Shown: positions 37,381-46,776, numbered from the stretch's first letter. The stretch: 46,776 nucleotides of DNA from Oscillospiraceae bacterium (GCA_015064965.1 SVRG01000005.1:1-46776), one strand, 5' to 3'. Translations and numbers: made by a program. The notes: generated from the sequence alone by a model not told the origin.

Positions 37381-37399
37381 TATGCTATAATGGTATAAT
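37371..37399 (+). promoter_or_regulatory. Putative MATE gene promoter overlapping the preceding terminator
   Basis: TTGCTT-17-TATAAT; the -35 lies in the 3' arm and T-tract of the terminator. Confidence 0.55.
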
Positions 37400-37421
37400 A
37401 CCAACGCTTTGGAGGTGCAAT

Positions 37422-38750
37422 ATGCGTATACAGTTATCCGATAGCTTTGGTTATAAAAAACTATTGCTATTCACCTTGCCGTCGATAGCAATGATGATTT
37501 TTACATCTATTTACGGTGTTGTTGACGGCTATTTTGTTTCTAATTACGCTGGCAAGACAGAATTTGCTGCGCTTAATTTTATAATGCCGTTTTTGATGAT
37601 ACTCGGTGCGGTAGGCTTTATGTTCGGCGCCGGCGGCAGCGCACTTGTTGCGAAAACTCTCGGTGAGGGCGATAAGCAAAAAGCAAGCAGTTTGTTTTCG
37701 CTTTTTGTATATGTCACCGTTATTTGCGGTGTAGTGTTTGCGGTATTTGGAGTTGCTTTTATCCGTCCGATTGCGGCATTGCTCGGAGCTGAGGGCGATA
37801 TGCTTGACATGTGTGTGATTTACGGCAGGATAATACTTTATGCACTACCTGCGTTTATGTTGCAAATGGAGTTTCAGACATTTTTTATAACTGCCGAAAA
37901 GCCGCAGCTTGGACTTACCGTTACCGTGGTTTCGGGTGTTGCCAACATGGTGCTTGACTGGCTGTTTTTGGCGGTGTTTGAGTGGGGGCTTGTAGGGGCG
38001 GCATGGGCAACTTCTGTGAGTCAGATTATAGGCGGCACGATTCCGATTTTTTATTTTGCAAGTGATAATGACAGTCTGCTTCACCTGACAAAATTCAAAT
38101 ATGACGGAAGAGCCTTGTTGCATGCTTGCACAAACGGCTCATCGGAATTACTTGGAAACATTTCAATGTCGCTTGTTGGTATGCTTTACAATATTCAACT
38201 TATAAATGCAGCAGGCGAAGACGGCGTATCGGCATATGGCGTACTGATGTATGTAAACTTTATTTTTCTTGCTACATTTATTGGGTACTCTACCGGAATT
38301 GCACCCGTTATCGGATATCACTATGGCGCGGGTAATCGCTCTGAACTTAAGAGTTTGCTTAGAAAGAGTGTGATGCTGATTTCTGTTTGCTCAGTGTGCA
38401 TGCTTGCTCTTTCCGAGGTGCTTGCAAAGCCGTTGTCATTATTGTTTGTAGGCTATGATAAGGATCTTTATGAACTTACATTGCGCGGATTTGTAATTTA
38501 TTCTTTCTCGTTTTTGTTTTCGGGAATTGCCATTTACGGCTCGGCATTTTTTACTGCACTCAACAATGGGCTTGTATCTGCGATTCTCTCGTCTTTGCGA
38601 ACTCTTGTTTTTCAAATCGTGGCGGTTGTCCTTTTCCCGATTTTCTGGGGAATAGACGGTATCTGGCTTTCTATAGTAGTAGCCGAACTCCTCGCGGCAG
38701 CTGTGACAGTGTGCTTTATAGTTGCAAATAAAAAGAAATACGGTTATTAA
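37422..38750 (+). CDS. MATE family efflux transporter
   Basis: SLPSIAMMIFTSIYGVVDGYFVSNYAG-type start, FGAGGSALVAKTLGEGDKQKA, VVSGVANMVLDWLFLAVFEWGLVGAAWAT. Confidence 0.94.
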   Translation: MRIQLSDSFGYKKLLLFTLPSIAMMIFTSIYGVVDGYFVSNYAGKTEFAALNFIMPFLMILGAVGFMFGAGGSALVAKTLGEGDKQKASSLFSLFVYVTVICGVVFAVFGVAFIRPIAALLGAEGDMLDMCVIYGRIILYALPAFMLQMEFQTFFITAEKPQLGLTVTVVSGVANMVLDWLFLAVFEWGLVGAAWATSVSQIIGGTIPIFYFASDNDSLLHLTKFKYDGRALLHACTNGSSELLGNISMSLVGMLYNIQLINAAGEDGVSAYGVLMYVNFIFLATFIGYSTGIAPVIGYHYGAGNRSELKSLLRKSVMLISVCSVCMLALSEVLAKPLSLLFVGYDKDLYELTLRGFVIYSFSFLFSGIAIYGSAFFTALNNGLVSAILSSLRTLVFQIVAVVLFPIFWGIDGIWLSIVVAELLAAAVTVCFIVANKKKYGY

Positions 38751-38752
38751 AT

Positions 38753-38780
38753 AAAAAGGCGGGTTAAACCTGCCTTTTTT
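38753..38780 (+). terminator. Intrinsic terminator after the MATE gene
   Basis: AAAAAGGCGGGTTaAACCTGCCTTTTTT. Confidence 0.8.
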
Positions 38781-38791
38781 CTGTTTTAATC

Positions 38792-38820
38792 TTTACATTT
38801 TTTGCAAAATAAATTATACT
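38792..38820 (+). promoter_or_regulatory. Putative larA promoter
   Basis: TTTACA-17-TATACT. Confidence 0.55.
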
Positions 38821-38852
38821 TAATATAATATATGATTTTAGGAGGAATACTT

Positions 38853-40130
38853 ATGGCAAAGGTTGTTTTTCCATTCGGAAAAGAGAAGATAGCATACGAT
38901 TTTGATGAGGTAAGACTCAACGGTATTCTCACCTCGTCACTTCATAGTTATAAATCAACTGACACCGAGGAAAACCTTGTAAAGGCGGCTATGGCAGCTC
39001 CCTTTGGCACAGAAAAGCTTTCTGCGCTTGCCAAAGGAAAGAATAAAGTTGTTATTATAGCAAGTGACCATACCCGTCCGGTTCCTTCAAAAGTAATTAT
39101 TCCGTTCATGCTTTCCGAAATCCGCGAGGGCAATCCCAACGCTGACATTACAATTCTTATTGCTACCGGATGCCACAGAGGAACAACGCGTGACGAACTT
39201 GTGGCAAAATTCGGCGAGGAGATCGTTGCAAATGAAAAGATATACGTGCATGACTGCGAAGAAACTGATATGCTTGTTAATATCGGCACACTTCCGTCAG
39301 GCGGTGAGTGTATTGTAAACCGTCTTGCTGTAGAGGCGGATTTGCTTGTATCCGAGGGATTTATAGAGCCGCACTTTTTTGCAGGCTATTCGGGCGGACG
39401 CAAGAGCGTACTCCCCGGAGTTTGTTCAAAGCAGACCGTGCTTGCCAACCATTGTGCCGAGTTTATCCACAGCAAATATGCACGTACAGGTATTATTGAA
39501 AACAACCCCATTCATATTGATATGGTTTGGGCGGCACGCGCTGCAAAACTTGCGTATATCGTAAATGTTGTAATCAATGAAGAAAAAAAGGTAGTTTATG
39601 CGGTAGCGGGCGATGTTGAACGTGCGCATGAGGCAGGATGCGCTTTTCTCTCGCAGTATTGCGGCGCCAAAACGGTTGAAAGTGATATTGTAATATCTAC
39701 AAACGGCGGTTATCCGCTCGACCAGAACATATACCAGTCTGTTAAAGGAATGACCGCAGCAGAAGCGGCAGTCAGACAAGGCGGTGTTATAATAATGCTT
39801 GCCGCGGCGAATGATGGCACCGGTGGTGAAGAGTTTTACAGATGTATGAACGTTGATAAAACTCCAAAGGAGATTTACGACGAGGTTATGACACGCGGCA
39901 GAAATGAAACCGTTGGCGACCAGTGGATGACACAGATTTTGTCGCGAATTCTGATGCGCGCAAGTGTGATCTATGTTTCAACTGCTCCCGATGAGCTTGT
40001 TAAAGGCTATCACATGATACCTGCAAAATCGCTCGGTGAAGCAATGGCAAAAGCCGAAGAGATTTTAGGCGACAAAAATGCTAAAATTACCGCTATCCCC
40101 GACGGCGTTTCGGTAATGGTAACGAAATAA
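38853..40130 (+). CDS. larA: LarA-like nickel-dependent lactate racemase family protein
   Basis: IIASDHTRPVPSKVIIPFML, ILIATGCHRGTTRDEL, GFIEPHFFAGYSGGRKSVLPGV. Confidence 0.9.
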   Translation: MAKVVFPFGKEKIAYDFDEVRLNGILTSSLHSYKSTDTEENLVKAAMAAPFGTEKLSALAKGKNKVVIIASDHTRPVPSKVIIPFMLSEIREGNPNADITILIATGCHRGTTRDELVAKFGEEIVANEKIYVHDCEETDMLVNIGTLPSGGECIVNRLAVEADLLVSEGFIEPHFFAGYSGGRKSVLPGVCSKQTVLANHCAEFIHSKYARTGIIENNPIHIDMVWAARAAKLAYIVNVVINEEKKVVYAVAGDVERAHEAGCAFLSQYCGAKTVESDIVISTNGGYPLDQNIYQSVKGMTAAEAAVRQGGVIIMLAAANDGTGGEEFYRCMNVDKTPKEIYDEVMTRGRNETVGDQWMTQILSRILMRASVIYVSTAPDELVKGYHMIPAKSLGEAMAKAEEILGDKNAKITAIPDGVSVMVTK

Positions 40131-40215
40131 GATACGAGGGGCATTCTTTCTTAATTTTTCACAAAAAGGTTTGGAGGTGTCAAAACCTTTCCTTAAAAGG
40201 TTCTGACGATTTTAC

Positions 40216-41343
40216 ATGAAAATTATAGTAGCAACAGATTCATTTAAAGGGACAATAAGCGCAAGTGAAGCAACCGAGATTATTGCCGATGCGCTTTCCG
40301 AGAAGCTTCCCACATCAAAAATAATAAAAATGCCAATTGCCGACGGCGGAGAGGGCAGCACAGACTGCTTTGTTGACGCACTTGGCGGCGGCTATGTAGT
40401 AACTACGGTCAAGAACTGCTTTTTTGAGGATGTTCAGGTTAAAATCGGCATAGTTGAAGCCGGTGAAACTGCCATTGTAGAAATGGCGCAGGCGGCAGGG
40501 CTTGCCTTTGCAGAGGGACGCAAAAATCCTTTGCTTACAACGACCTACGGCGTAGGTCAAATGATTAGTGTCGCTGCAGGACTTGGTGTAAAGCGGATAT
40601 TGCTATGCCTTGGCGGAAGCGCGACTAATGATCTTGGTTGCGGTGCGGCTGCGGCACTTGGCGTGCGCTTTCTTGATGCAAACGGAGAGGATACGCTTCC
40701 GCTCGGCGGAACTTTGGACGAAGTTGTGGCAATTGACACTTCTTTTGTGCCGCAGAGTATTCGCGATGTGGAATTCATCTGCCTTTGCGATGTAAAGTCC
40801 ACACTTACCGGTGAGAGCGGTGCCGCAAGAATGTTTGCGCCGCAAAAAGGTGCATCGGAAAAAGCAGTTGAACTGCTTGAAGCAAACGCGATTCACATGC
40901 AGGATGTGATTTTGCGTGACCTTGGTGTTGATTTGTCAAATCTTGAGGGCGGCGGAGCTGCAGGCGGCTTCGGAGCAGGCGCAGTTGCATTTTTAGGCGC
41001 AACGATCCGCGGCGGAATAGATGAAATCCTCTTTAGGATCGGCTTTGAAAACGCGCTTGAGGATGCTGACGCGGTTATCACCGGAGAGGGCAGAGCAGAC
41101 GAGCAAAGCTCAAAGGGTAAGGCTGTAAGCGGCGTTATAAATGTTGCAAAAAAGCATGATATTCCAACAATAGTCGTTGCAGGCAGCGTTGGCAATGCAG
41201 ATGCACTCGGTGCTGATGCTGTGTTTTCAACCGTCAGCGATTTTTGCACATTTGATGATGTTAAAGCCAACGCAAAAGACAGCCTTTGCCGCACTGCAAA
41301 AAATATAGCGGCAGTGCTTGCGCTTGGTACAAACAAAGTGTAA
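40216..41343 (+). CDS. Glycerate kinase
   Basis: IIVATDSFKGTISASEATEIIADAL, PIADGGEGSTDCFVDALGG, LCLGGSATNDLGCGAAAALG, VITGEGRADEQSSKGKAVSGV. Confidence 0.96.
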   Translation: MKIIVATDSFKGTISASEATEIIADALSEKLPTSKIIKMPIADGGEGSTDCFVDALGGGYVVTTVKNCFFEDVQVKIGIVEAGETAIVEMAQAAGLAFAEGRKNPLLTTTYGVGQMISVAAGLGVKRILLCLGGSATNDLGCGAAAALGVRFLDANGEDTLPLGGTLDEVVAIDTSFVPQSIRDVEFICLCDVKSTLTGESGAARMFAPQKGASEKAVELLEANAIHMQDVILRDLGVDLSNLEGGGAAGGFGAGAVAFLGATIRGGIDEILFRIGFENALEDADAVITGEGRADEQSSKGKAVSGVINVAKKHDIPTIVVAGSVGNADALGADAVFSTVSDFCTFDDVKANAKDSLCRTAKNIAAVLALGTNKV

Positions 41344-41364
41344 AAAACACACGCATTTTCTACA

Positions 41365-41393
41365 TTGACTTTATATTAAACCTATACTATTAT
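41365..41393 (+). promoter_or_regulatory. Putative galM-galT promoter
   Basis: TTGACT-17-TATTAT. Confidence 0.6.
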
Positions 41394-41429
41394 TATATTA
41401 GTTAAGTAATAAACATTGGAGGTTATATC

Positions 41430-42449
41430 ATGAAAACTCTTTTCGGAAAAATGCCTGATGGCAGAGAAGTGTATGCTTATACCATTGAAAACGGCGATGT
41501 AAGCGCAACCATTATCAGCTATGGTGCAACTCTTCAAAAACTCGTTCATAAGGGCGATGACCTTGTGTGCGGTTATGACACTCTTGATGAATACAGAACC
41601 AACGGCGGCTATCACGGCGCAATTGTCGGCAGATACGCAAACCGTATCAGTGGCGGCAAGATTACTCTTGACGGTGTTGATTATCCCATTGCTCGCAACA
41701 ATGGCGAAGCGCACCTCCACGGCGGCAAGGTTGGCTTTGATAAGTATGTTTGGGATATTGAAGAGACCACATGCAAAAAATGCGGCGCACCCAAACTTGT
41801 GTGCACCATGACTTCTCCCGACGGAGATGAAGGCTATCCCGGTACTCTCAAAGTTACTGTGACTTATGCTATCCGCGATAACGCACTTGTTATCAAGTAC
41901 CGTGCAACTACTGATAAACCCACATATATCAATCTTACAAATCACGCATACTTCAATCTTCACGGCATTGCAAACGGAAATAATCTTGACCACATGGTAC
42001 AGATCAACTGCGATGAAGTTACCGATGTTGATGCAAAGACACTTCTCCCCACCGGAAAGCGTCTTGATGTTACCGGCACTGCGTTTGACTTTCGCACTGA
42101 AAAGCCCCTCGGTCAGGACCATGAAAACACCGGTCTTGGCATTGTCGGTTATGACAACAACTTTGTTATTAACGGCAAGGTTAAGGAAAACTTCTGTGAT
42201 ATGGAACTGAATGTTGCTGCAACCTGTCGCACGGCAGAGCGCACAATGACCATTCTTACCACAAAGCCCTGTATGCAGATTTACTCTGCAATAGGTCCCG
42301 GCGGATGTCCGTTCAAAGGTGTTGAAAGAAGACAGAACATGTCAGTTGCGTTTGAAACACAGTTTGAGCCCGACAGCCCCACTAAGGGCGAAGCGCGCCT
42401 CAATCCCGGTGAAGAATATAATCACGTAACCATTTACAAGTTCAACTAA
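41430..42449 (+). CDS. galM: Aldose 1-epimerase / galactose mutarotase
   Basis: GRYANRISGGKITLDGVDYPIARNNGEAHLHGG, LTNHAYFNLHG, NNFVINGK. Confidence 0.95.
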   Translation: MKTLFGKMPDGREVYAYTIENGDVSATIISYGATLQKLVHKGDDLVCGYDTLDEYRTNGGYHGAIVGRYANRISGGKITLDGVDYPIARNNGEAHLHGGKVGFDKYVWDIEETTCKKCGAPKLVCTMTSPDGDEGYPGTLKVTVTYAIRDNALVIKYRATTDKPTYINLTNHAYFNLHGIANGNNLDHMVQINCDEVTDVDAKTLLPTGKRLDVTGTAFDFRTEKPLGQDHENTGLGIVGYDNNFVINGKVKENFCDMELNVAATCRTAERTMTILTTKPCMQIYSAIGPGGCPFKGVERRQNMSVAFETQFEPDSPTKGEARLNPGEEYNHVTIYKFN

Positions 42450-42461
42450 AAGAGGAAAACC

Positions 42462-43958
42462 ATGATATTTGACAGTATTAAAAAACTTGTTACCTATGCC
42501 GAGGAAAAATTCCTTATCACTCCTGTTGACCGCGCATGGGCAACTAACCGAATTCTTGAAGCGCTCAATCTTCAGGAATATATTGAGCCTGAAACAGAGT
42601 ACAGTGATGTTGATATCGAAGAAACTCTCGGCGAGCTTTTGGATTATGCCGCAGAAAACGGGCTTATTGAGGAAAACAGTGTTGCATACCGCGACCTCTT
42701 CGATACAAAACTCATGGGACTTCTCACTCCTGCGCCCCGAGAAGTTATTGATATGTTTACAGCGCTTTATGCAGAGTCGCCCGAGGCTGCAACTGATTAT
42801 TACTACAAATTAAGCCGCGATACTGACTATATCCGTACATACCGCGTAAAGAAAGACCTTCGTTGGGTATATGCAAGCGAGTTTGGCGATCTTGACATCA
42901 CGGTCAACCTCTCAAAGCCTGAAAAGGATCCCAAGGCTATCGCTGCTGCAAGAAATGCTGTAAAGAGTTCATATCCCAAGTGCGCACTTTGCCATGAGAA
43001 TGAAGGCTATGCAGGACATCTCAACGCTGCCGCGCGCCAGAATCACCGCACCATTCCGATTATTATAAATAATTCACAGTGGTATATGCAGTATTCTCCG
43101 TATGTTTATTACAACGAGCATTGCATCGCGTTCAATGGCGAGCATACCCCCATGAAGATTGACCGTGCCGCATTTGGAAAACTGCTCGACTTTGTTACAC
43201 TGTTCCCGCACTACTTCCTTGGCTCAAATGCCGATCTCCCGATAGTTGGCGGCTCCATTCTCAGCCATGACCACTTCCAGGGCGGCAAATATGAGTTTGC
43301 AATGACCAAAGCACCTATTGAGAAGCAGCTCAGCTTCAAGGGCTTTGACGATATCGAGGCGGGTATTGTAAAGTGGCCGCTTTCCACAATCCGTCTTAAG
43401 GGCGCGGATAAAGATAGACTCGTAGAGCTTGCAGATAAAATCCTTATTGCATGGCGCGGTTATACTGATGAGGATGCATTTGTGTTTGCCGAAACTGACG
43501 GTGAGCCTCACAATACCATCACTCCCATTGCGCGCCGCCGCGGCGATAAGTACGAGCTTGATCTTGTGCTCCGCAACAATATTACTACTGAGGAACATCC
43601 TTTTGGTGTATATCATCCCCATGCCGAGCTTCACCACATCAAGAAAGAGAATATCGGTCTTATCGAGGTAATGGGACTTGCAGTTCTTCCTGCAAGACTT
43701 AAAGCTGAAATGGATATGCTCAAGAAAGCAATCCTTGCAGGCGAAAACCTCTATGAAAACGAAACTCTTTCCAAGCATGCAGATTGGGCAAACGCTTTCC
43801 TTGCAAAAGAAAAGGTTACTGCTGACAACATTGATGCAGTGGTTGAAAGAGAAATCGGTCGCGTATTTGCCGAGGTGCTTGTACATGCAGGCGTGTATAA
43901 GTGCACTGAAGAGGGCAGAGCCGCATTTATGAAGTTTGTTGATACTGTAAACAAATAA
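42462..43958 (+). CDS. galT: UDP-glucose--hexose-1-phosphate uridylyltransferase
   Basis: CALCHENEGYAGHLNAAARQNHRTIPIIINNSQWYMQYSPYVYYNEHCI, GGSILSHDHFQGG, HPFGVYHPHAELHHIKKENIGLIEVMGLAVLPARL. Confidence 0.95.
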   Translation: MIFDSIKKLVTYAEEKFLITPVDRAWATNRILEALNLQEYIEPETEYSDVDIEETLGELLDYAAENGLIEENSVAYRDLFDTKLMGLLTPAPREVIDMFTALYAESPEAATDYYYKLSRDTDYIRTYRVKKDLRWVYASEFGDLDITVNLSKPEKDPKAIAAARNAVKSSYPKCALCHENEGYAGHLNAAARQNHRTIPIIINNSQWYMQYSPYVYYNEHCIAFNGEHTPMKIDRAAFGKLLDFVTLFPHYFLGSNADLPIVGGSILSHDHFQGGKYEFAMTKAPIEKQLSFKGFDDIEAGIVKWPLSTIRLKGADKDRLVELADKILIAWRGYTDEDAFVFAETDGEPHNTITPIARRRGDKYELDLVLRNNITTEEHPFGVYHPHAELHHIKKENIGLIEVMGLAVLPARLKAEMDMLKKAILAGENLYENETLSKHADWANAFLAKEKVTADNIDAVVEREIGRVFAEVLVHAGVYKCTEEGRAAFMKFVDTVNK

Positions 43959-43992
43959 AAAAAACAACCGCCGTATGGCGGTTGTTTTTTTT
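43958..43992. terminator. Bidirectional intrinsic terminator
   Basis: AAAACAACCGCC-gtat-GGCGGTTGTTTT between convergent genes. Confidence 0.9.
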
Positions 43993-43997
43993 TATAC

Positions 43998-46151
43998 TTA
44001 CTTTACAAGTGTTGCAGTACTTGTTGCGCCGTCCCAAACTATGTTGTCGTTGGAAACGCCGAGTGCGTTTGCAATTGCACGAACAGGGAGGTAGGTGCGA
44101 TTGCTTTCGATAATCGCAGGTGAGTCAAGCGCGACAGACTGACCGTTTACAGTCATGCTCGGCTTATCAATTGTAATAACGATAGTGGTGCTTGAATTTG
44201 TAAGTGTTGCGGTTCTTGTTGCCGCATCCCACTTGATACCGTCATTGGAAACACCAAACGCATTTGCAAGAAATCTTACAGGGAGCATGGTACGGTTGTT
44301 ACGGTTAATGGGTGCTGCATCAAGTTTGGTTGAAACGCCGTTAACAAAGGCGGTTGCATTGCCAATGGTAAGCTCAACGATTGTGCTTGCACCGAGGTGC
44401 TTGTCAAAGAGTTCGCTATAACCGTCGGTGTAGGTAAGAATTGTACCTTCGCCGCTTATTACAAACTGTTTTTGTGCTTCTGCAGAAAGAATTGCAGTTG
44501 CACCCTTTTCAACCACAAGGCTATAGTGCTTGCCGTCAGCAGCAAGTGACTTAAAGGTGGTTGTATCTGCAACTGTGAGAGTTGCACCGTTTGTTACTTT
44601 AACGGTATTTGCGCCTTTTTCTCTGAGAAGACAAATGTTTTCAAATTTAACATCGCTTGCAATTGTTAAATATGCGTTGTCAGCAAGGCAGAACTGACAT
44701 TCTTCTTCGCCACGGTAGTCAACACCATTGTAAACCGATGTGAATGTTACGGGTTTTACAAGAATGGGCATATCATAGTTGCCACCGATTGAAGATTTGC
44801 CGCTAACAACAACAGTGCCGCCGACAGCCATACGCTTGAATACGCCATCGCTGTATGTCTTCACCGCTTTATCTGCGCTTTCGCCCATATTTGCGTTGTT
44901 GCCGTTGTTATAGTCTACAAAACAAGCAATTATCTCGCGCTTGGGAGGTTCTTCTTTAACAACTTCCTGCGCTTCGCCCAGAACTTTTGCCTTGGCGCCG
45001 ATTACGATTTCACCGTCGCCGCTTACAGAGGAGAAAGTACCGCCGTTGATAACGGCTTTACCGCCCTTTGCAACAACAACATTCATGAAATGCTCTTTAT
45101 TTGACATTGTGATGACATTTTCATTTACAGTAAATGTAGCACCGCTTGCAACAACTATTGTGCACTGTGCATTTTCCTGGAAGAGAATCATGTCATCAAG
45201 TGTGATGTCGCTTGCAACTGTAAAGGTTGAGGCGGGTTTAAGTTTCATAACACCGCTTGCAGGGTTGTTTGCGGGTTCTGTGTTTTTATAGTCCTTACCG
45301 CCATAGTTTGCGGTAATAGTAACCTTGCCCTTAGTGTTCCATGTGTAGCTTGAGCCTACATACATTTTGCCACTGATTACAAGGGTGCCACCATTTTTAA
45401 GGATGCCTACAACACCGTTGCCGTCAACTGCGCCAAGGCCCTGCTTGGGACTTGCATCAGAAAGGCCGTCATTTGAGTTGTTGCCTGCGTTGTAGGAAAT
45501 ATATGCGTATGCGCCGGTATTTTCCATGAGTGACTGTTTGCTGACAGTTACATTCTTGCCGGTGATGATTTCTCCGTTACCTGTTATCGAAGAGTAAGTA
45601 CCGCCGTTGATAACTGCTTTTGCACCGCTTTCAACTACGATGTTGAAATTATAGGTGCTCTTTGACATAGTTACGATTTTGTCGGTGATTGTGAGAGTAG
45701 CACCGTTTGTAACTACGATGGTGTCCTTTGAACCCTCGGAAAAGAGAATCAGGTCATCAAGTGTAAGGTCGCTCTTTACTGTGAGGGTGCAGCCGGGTTT
45801 AATTTTCAAAACGCCGCTTGCGGGATTGCTTGCAGGCGATGCATTTTTATAATCCTTGCCGCCGTAGTTTGCTGTGAGTGTAGTAGCAGCGGTTGCATTC
45901 CATGTGTAGTTGTCGCCAAAATAAAGTTTTTCACTAATTACCATTGTGCCGCCGTCCGAGATAACGCCGAATGCGCCGTTACTGCTTGCAGCGCCGAGGC
46001 TCTTTTTGGGCGTAGCATCAGAAAGACCGTCATTTGAGTTGTTACCTTTATTATAGGAGATATATACAACGTCATCGCTTGCAAAAGTCACAATTGACAG
46101 AGCGGACAACGCAAGTAATACCGCGAGGAGTGAACAAATTATTCTTTTCAT
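43998..46151 (-). CDS. Secreted three-module repeat protein with two C-terminal copper-amine-oxidase-N-like domains
   Basis: Signal peptide MKRIICSLLAVLLALSALSIVTFA; modules beginning YISYNKGNNSNDGLSDATPKK, YISYNAGNNSNDGLSDASPKQ and FVDYNNGNNANMGESADKAVK; C-terminal NNRTMLPVRFLANAFGVSNDGIKWDAATRTATL and SNRTYLPVRAIANALGVSNDNIVWDGATSTATLVK. Confidence 0.88.
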   Translation of the reverse strand: MKRIICSLLAVLLALSALSIVTFASDDVVYISYNKGNNSNDGLSDATPKKSLGAASSNGAFGVISDGGTMVISEKLYFGDNYTWNATAATTLTANYGGKDYKNASPASNPASGVLKIKPGCTLTVKSDLTLDDLILFSEGSKDTIVVTNGATLTITDKIVTMSKSTYNFNIVVESGAKAVINGGTYSSITGNGEIITGKNVTVSKQSLMENTGAYAYISYNAGNNSNDGLSDASPKQGLGAVDGNGVVGILKNGGTLVISGKMYVGSSYTWNTKGKVTITANYGGKDYKNTEPANNPASGVMKLKPASTFTVASDITLDDMILFQENAQCTIVVASGATFTVNENVITMSNKEHFMNVVVAKGGKAVINGGTFSSVSGDGEIVIGAKAKVLGEAQEVVKEEPPKREIIACFVDYNNGNNANMGESADKAVKTYSDGVFKRMAVGGTVVVSGKSSIGGNYDMPILVKPVTFTSVYNGVDYRGEEECQFCLADNAYLTIASDVKFENICLLREKGANTVKVTNGATLTVADTTTFKSLAADGKHYSLVVEKGATAILSAEAQKQFVISGEGTILTYTDGYSELFDKHLGASTIVELTIGNATAFVNGVSTKLDAAPINRNNRTMLPVRFLANAFGVSNDGIKWDAATRTATLTNSSTTIVITIDKPSMTVNGQSVALDSPAIIESNRTYLPVRAIANALGVSNDNIVWDGATSTATLVK

Positions 46152-46164
46152 TGTTATTTCTCCT

Positions 46165-46776
46165 TTACTTTATCTTTTCAAGTATAGCGGAAACGTCGCC
46201 CATACCGATAGAGCCGTTTGCATCTACATCGTAGAAGCCGCTGTAATCTGCAGAAGAATGAACTTGCTTAAGTACGACCAAAGCATCCGCAATCGTTACT
46301 TTGCCGTCGCGGTTTACATCAAAGCGGTACTTGTTGGATGGCATCTTCTGCGGTGTGCTTGAGGGACCGTTTACTACAAGAATGTCAGGTCCGCCGTCGG
46401 GATCTTTTACAAATTCCATAAGTGCGATACAAGTGTCTCTCTTGCTACCGCCGTTGTCGGGAGTTCTGTGACGGTGGTGAACCATGTAAAGCTCTTCTCC
46501 GTCAGGGGATGGAATAATAAGTGAATCTCCGGGACCGTCGATGATGTAGTTCCAGTTGAGAATCGGGTTGTAGTCATACTTTTCGTAAGGACCAAGGGGA
46601 TTCTTGGAAACTGCAACTGCCTCGCCGTAGTGACGCGAATATGAACCTGAAGCATAAATGAGGTAGTAATAGCCGTCATGCTTCCATACAAAGCCGCCTT
46701 CGCAAAGGCGAAGCGCACCGTCATTGTCCCATTCACGGTCGGAAACAACAACTCTTGTAGCAGTTTCGGGCTTTGC
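46165..46776 (-). CDS. GH43-like beta-propeller glycosidase with C-terminal dockerin-like domain, truncated by window edge
   Basis: Minus frame open to the window end: AKPETATRVVVSDREWDNDGALRLCEGGFVWKHDGYYYLIYASGSYSRHYGEAVAVSKNPLGPYEKYDYNPIL...GPGDSLIIPSPDGEELYMVHHRHRTP; dockerin-like DVNRDGKVTIADALVVLKQV and DVDANGSIGMGDVSAILEKI. Confidence 0.85.
   Translation of the reverse strand, partial: AKPETATRVVVSDREWDNDGALRLCEGGFVWKHDGYYYLIYASGSYSRHYGEAVAVSKNPLGPYEKYDYNPILNWNYIIDGPGDSLIIPSPDGEELYMVHHRHRTPDNGGSKRDTCIALMEFVKDPDGGPDILVVNGPSSTPQKMPSNKYRFDVNRDGKVTIADALVVLKQVHSSADYSGFYDVDANGSIGMGDVSAILEKIK

Noticed and set aside
46407-46751. 114-aa minus-strand ORF at the window end
   Set aside because: Overlaps in a different frame the reading frame that encodes a continuous GH43-like sequence to the window edge.
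1-46776. Search for mobile elements, defence systems, tRNA and rRNA
   Set aside because: No transposase, integrase, restriction or Cas protein appears in the ORF set, and no tRNA-like or rRNA-like segment was recognised by eye. A tRNAscan-SE/Infernal run would be needed to confirm.

Overview
The window looks like ordinary chromosome from an anaerobic Clostridia-type (Firmicutes) bacterium. No tRNA, rRNA, CRISPR, phage or transposase gene was recognised. From left to right it holds: the end of a branched-chain amino-acid ABC transporter (livG-livF); a formate/nitrite-family channel with a His-rich tail; PPi-dependent phosphofructokinase; a WecG/TagA-type glycosyltransferase; GAPDH; a two-part [FeFe]-hydrogenase locus (DRTGG, HATPase, divergent hydrogenase-like protein, DRTGG and PHP, then NuoE-like, HATPase, 2Fe-2S ferredoxin, NuoF-like and HydA) split by a leucine-rich-repeat lipoprotein; glgB; a membrane protein followed by two tandem paralogous repeat lipoproteins; a glycogen operon on the minus strand (orphan ORF, glgC, glgD, glgA, glgP, GH13, pncB); an AGCS symporter; a dockerin-bearing sialidase-like protein; a MATE transporter; LarA-like racemase; glycerate kinase; galM-galT; a three-module surface protein with copper-amine-oxidase-N-like repeats; and a partial dockerin-bearing GH43-like protein. 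The best candidates for something under-described are the divergent hydrogenase-like protein with its regulatory neighbours, the lipoprotein pair with its membrane partner, the dispersed-repeat or structured-RNA-like intergenic elements, and the operator-like inverted repeat in the FNT promoter. Family assignments come from reading the translations; no database search was run.
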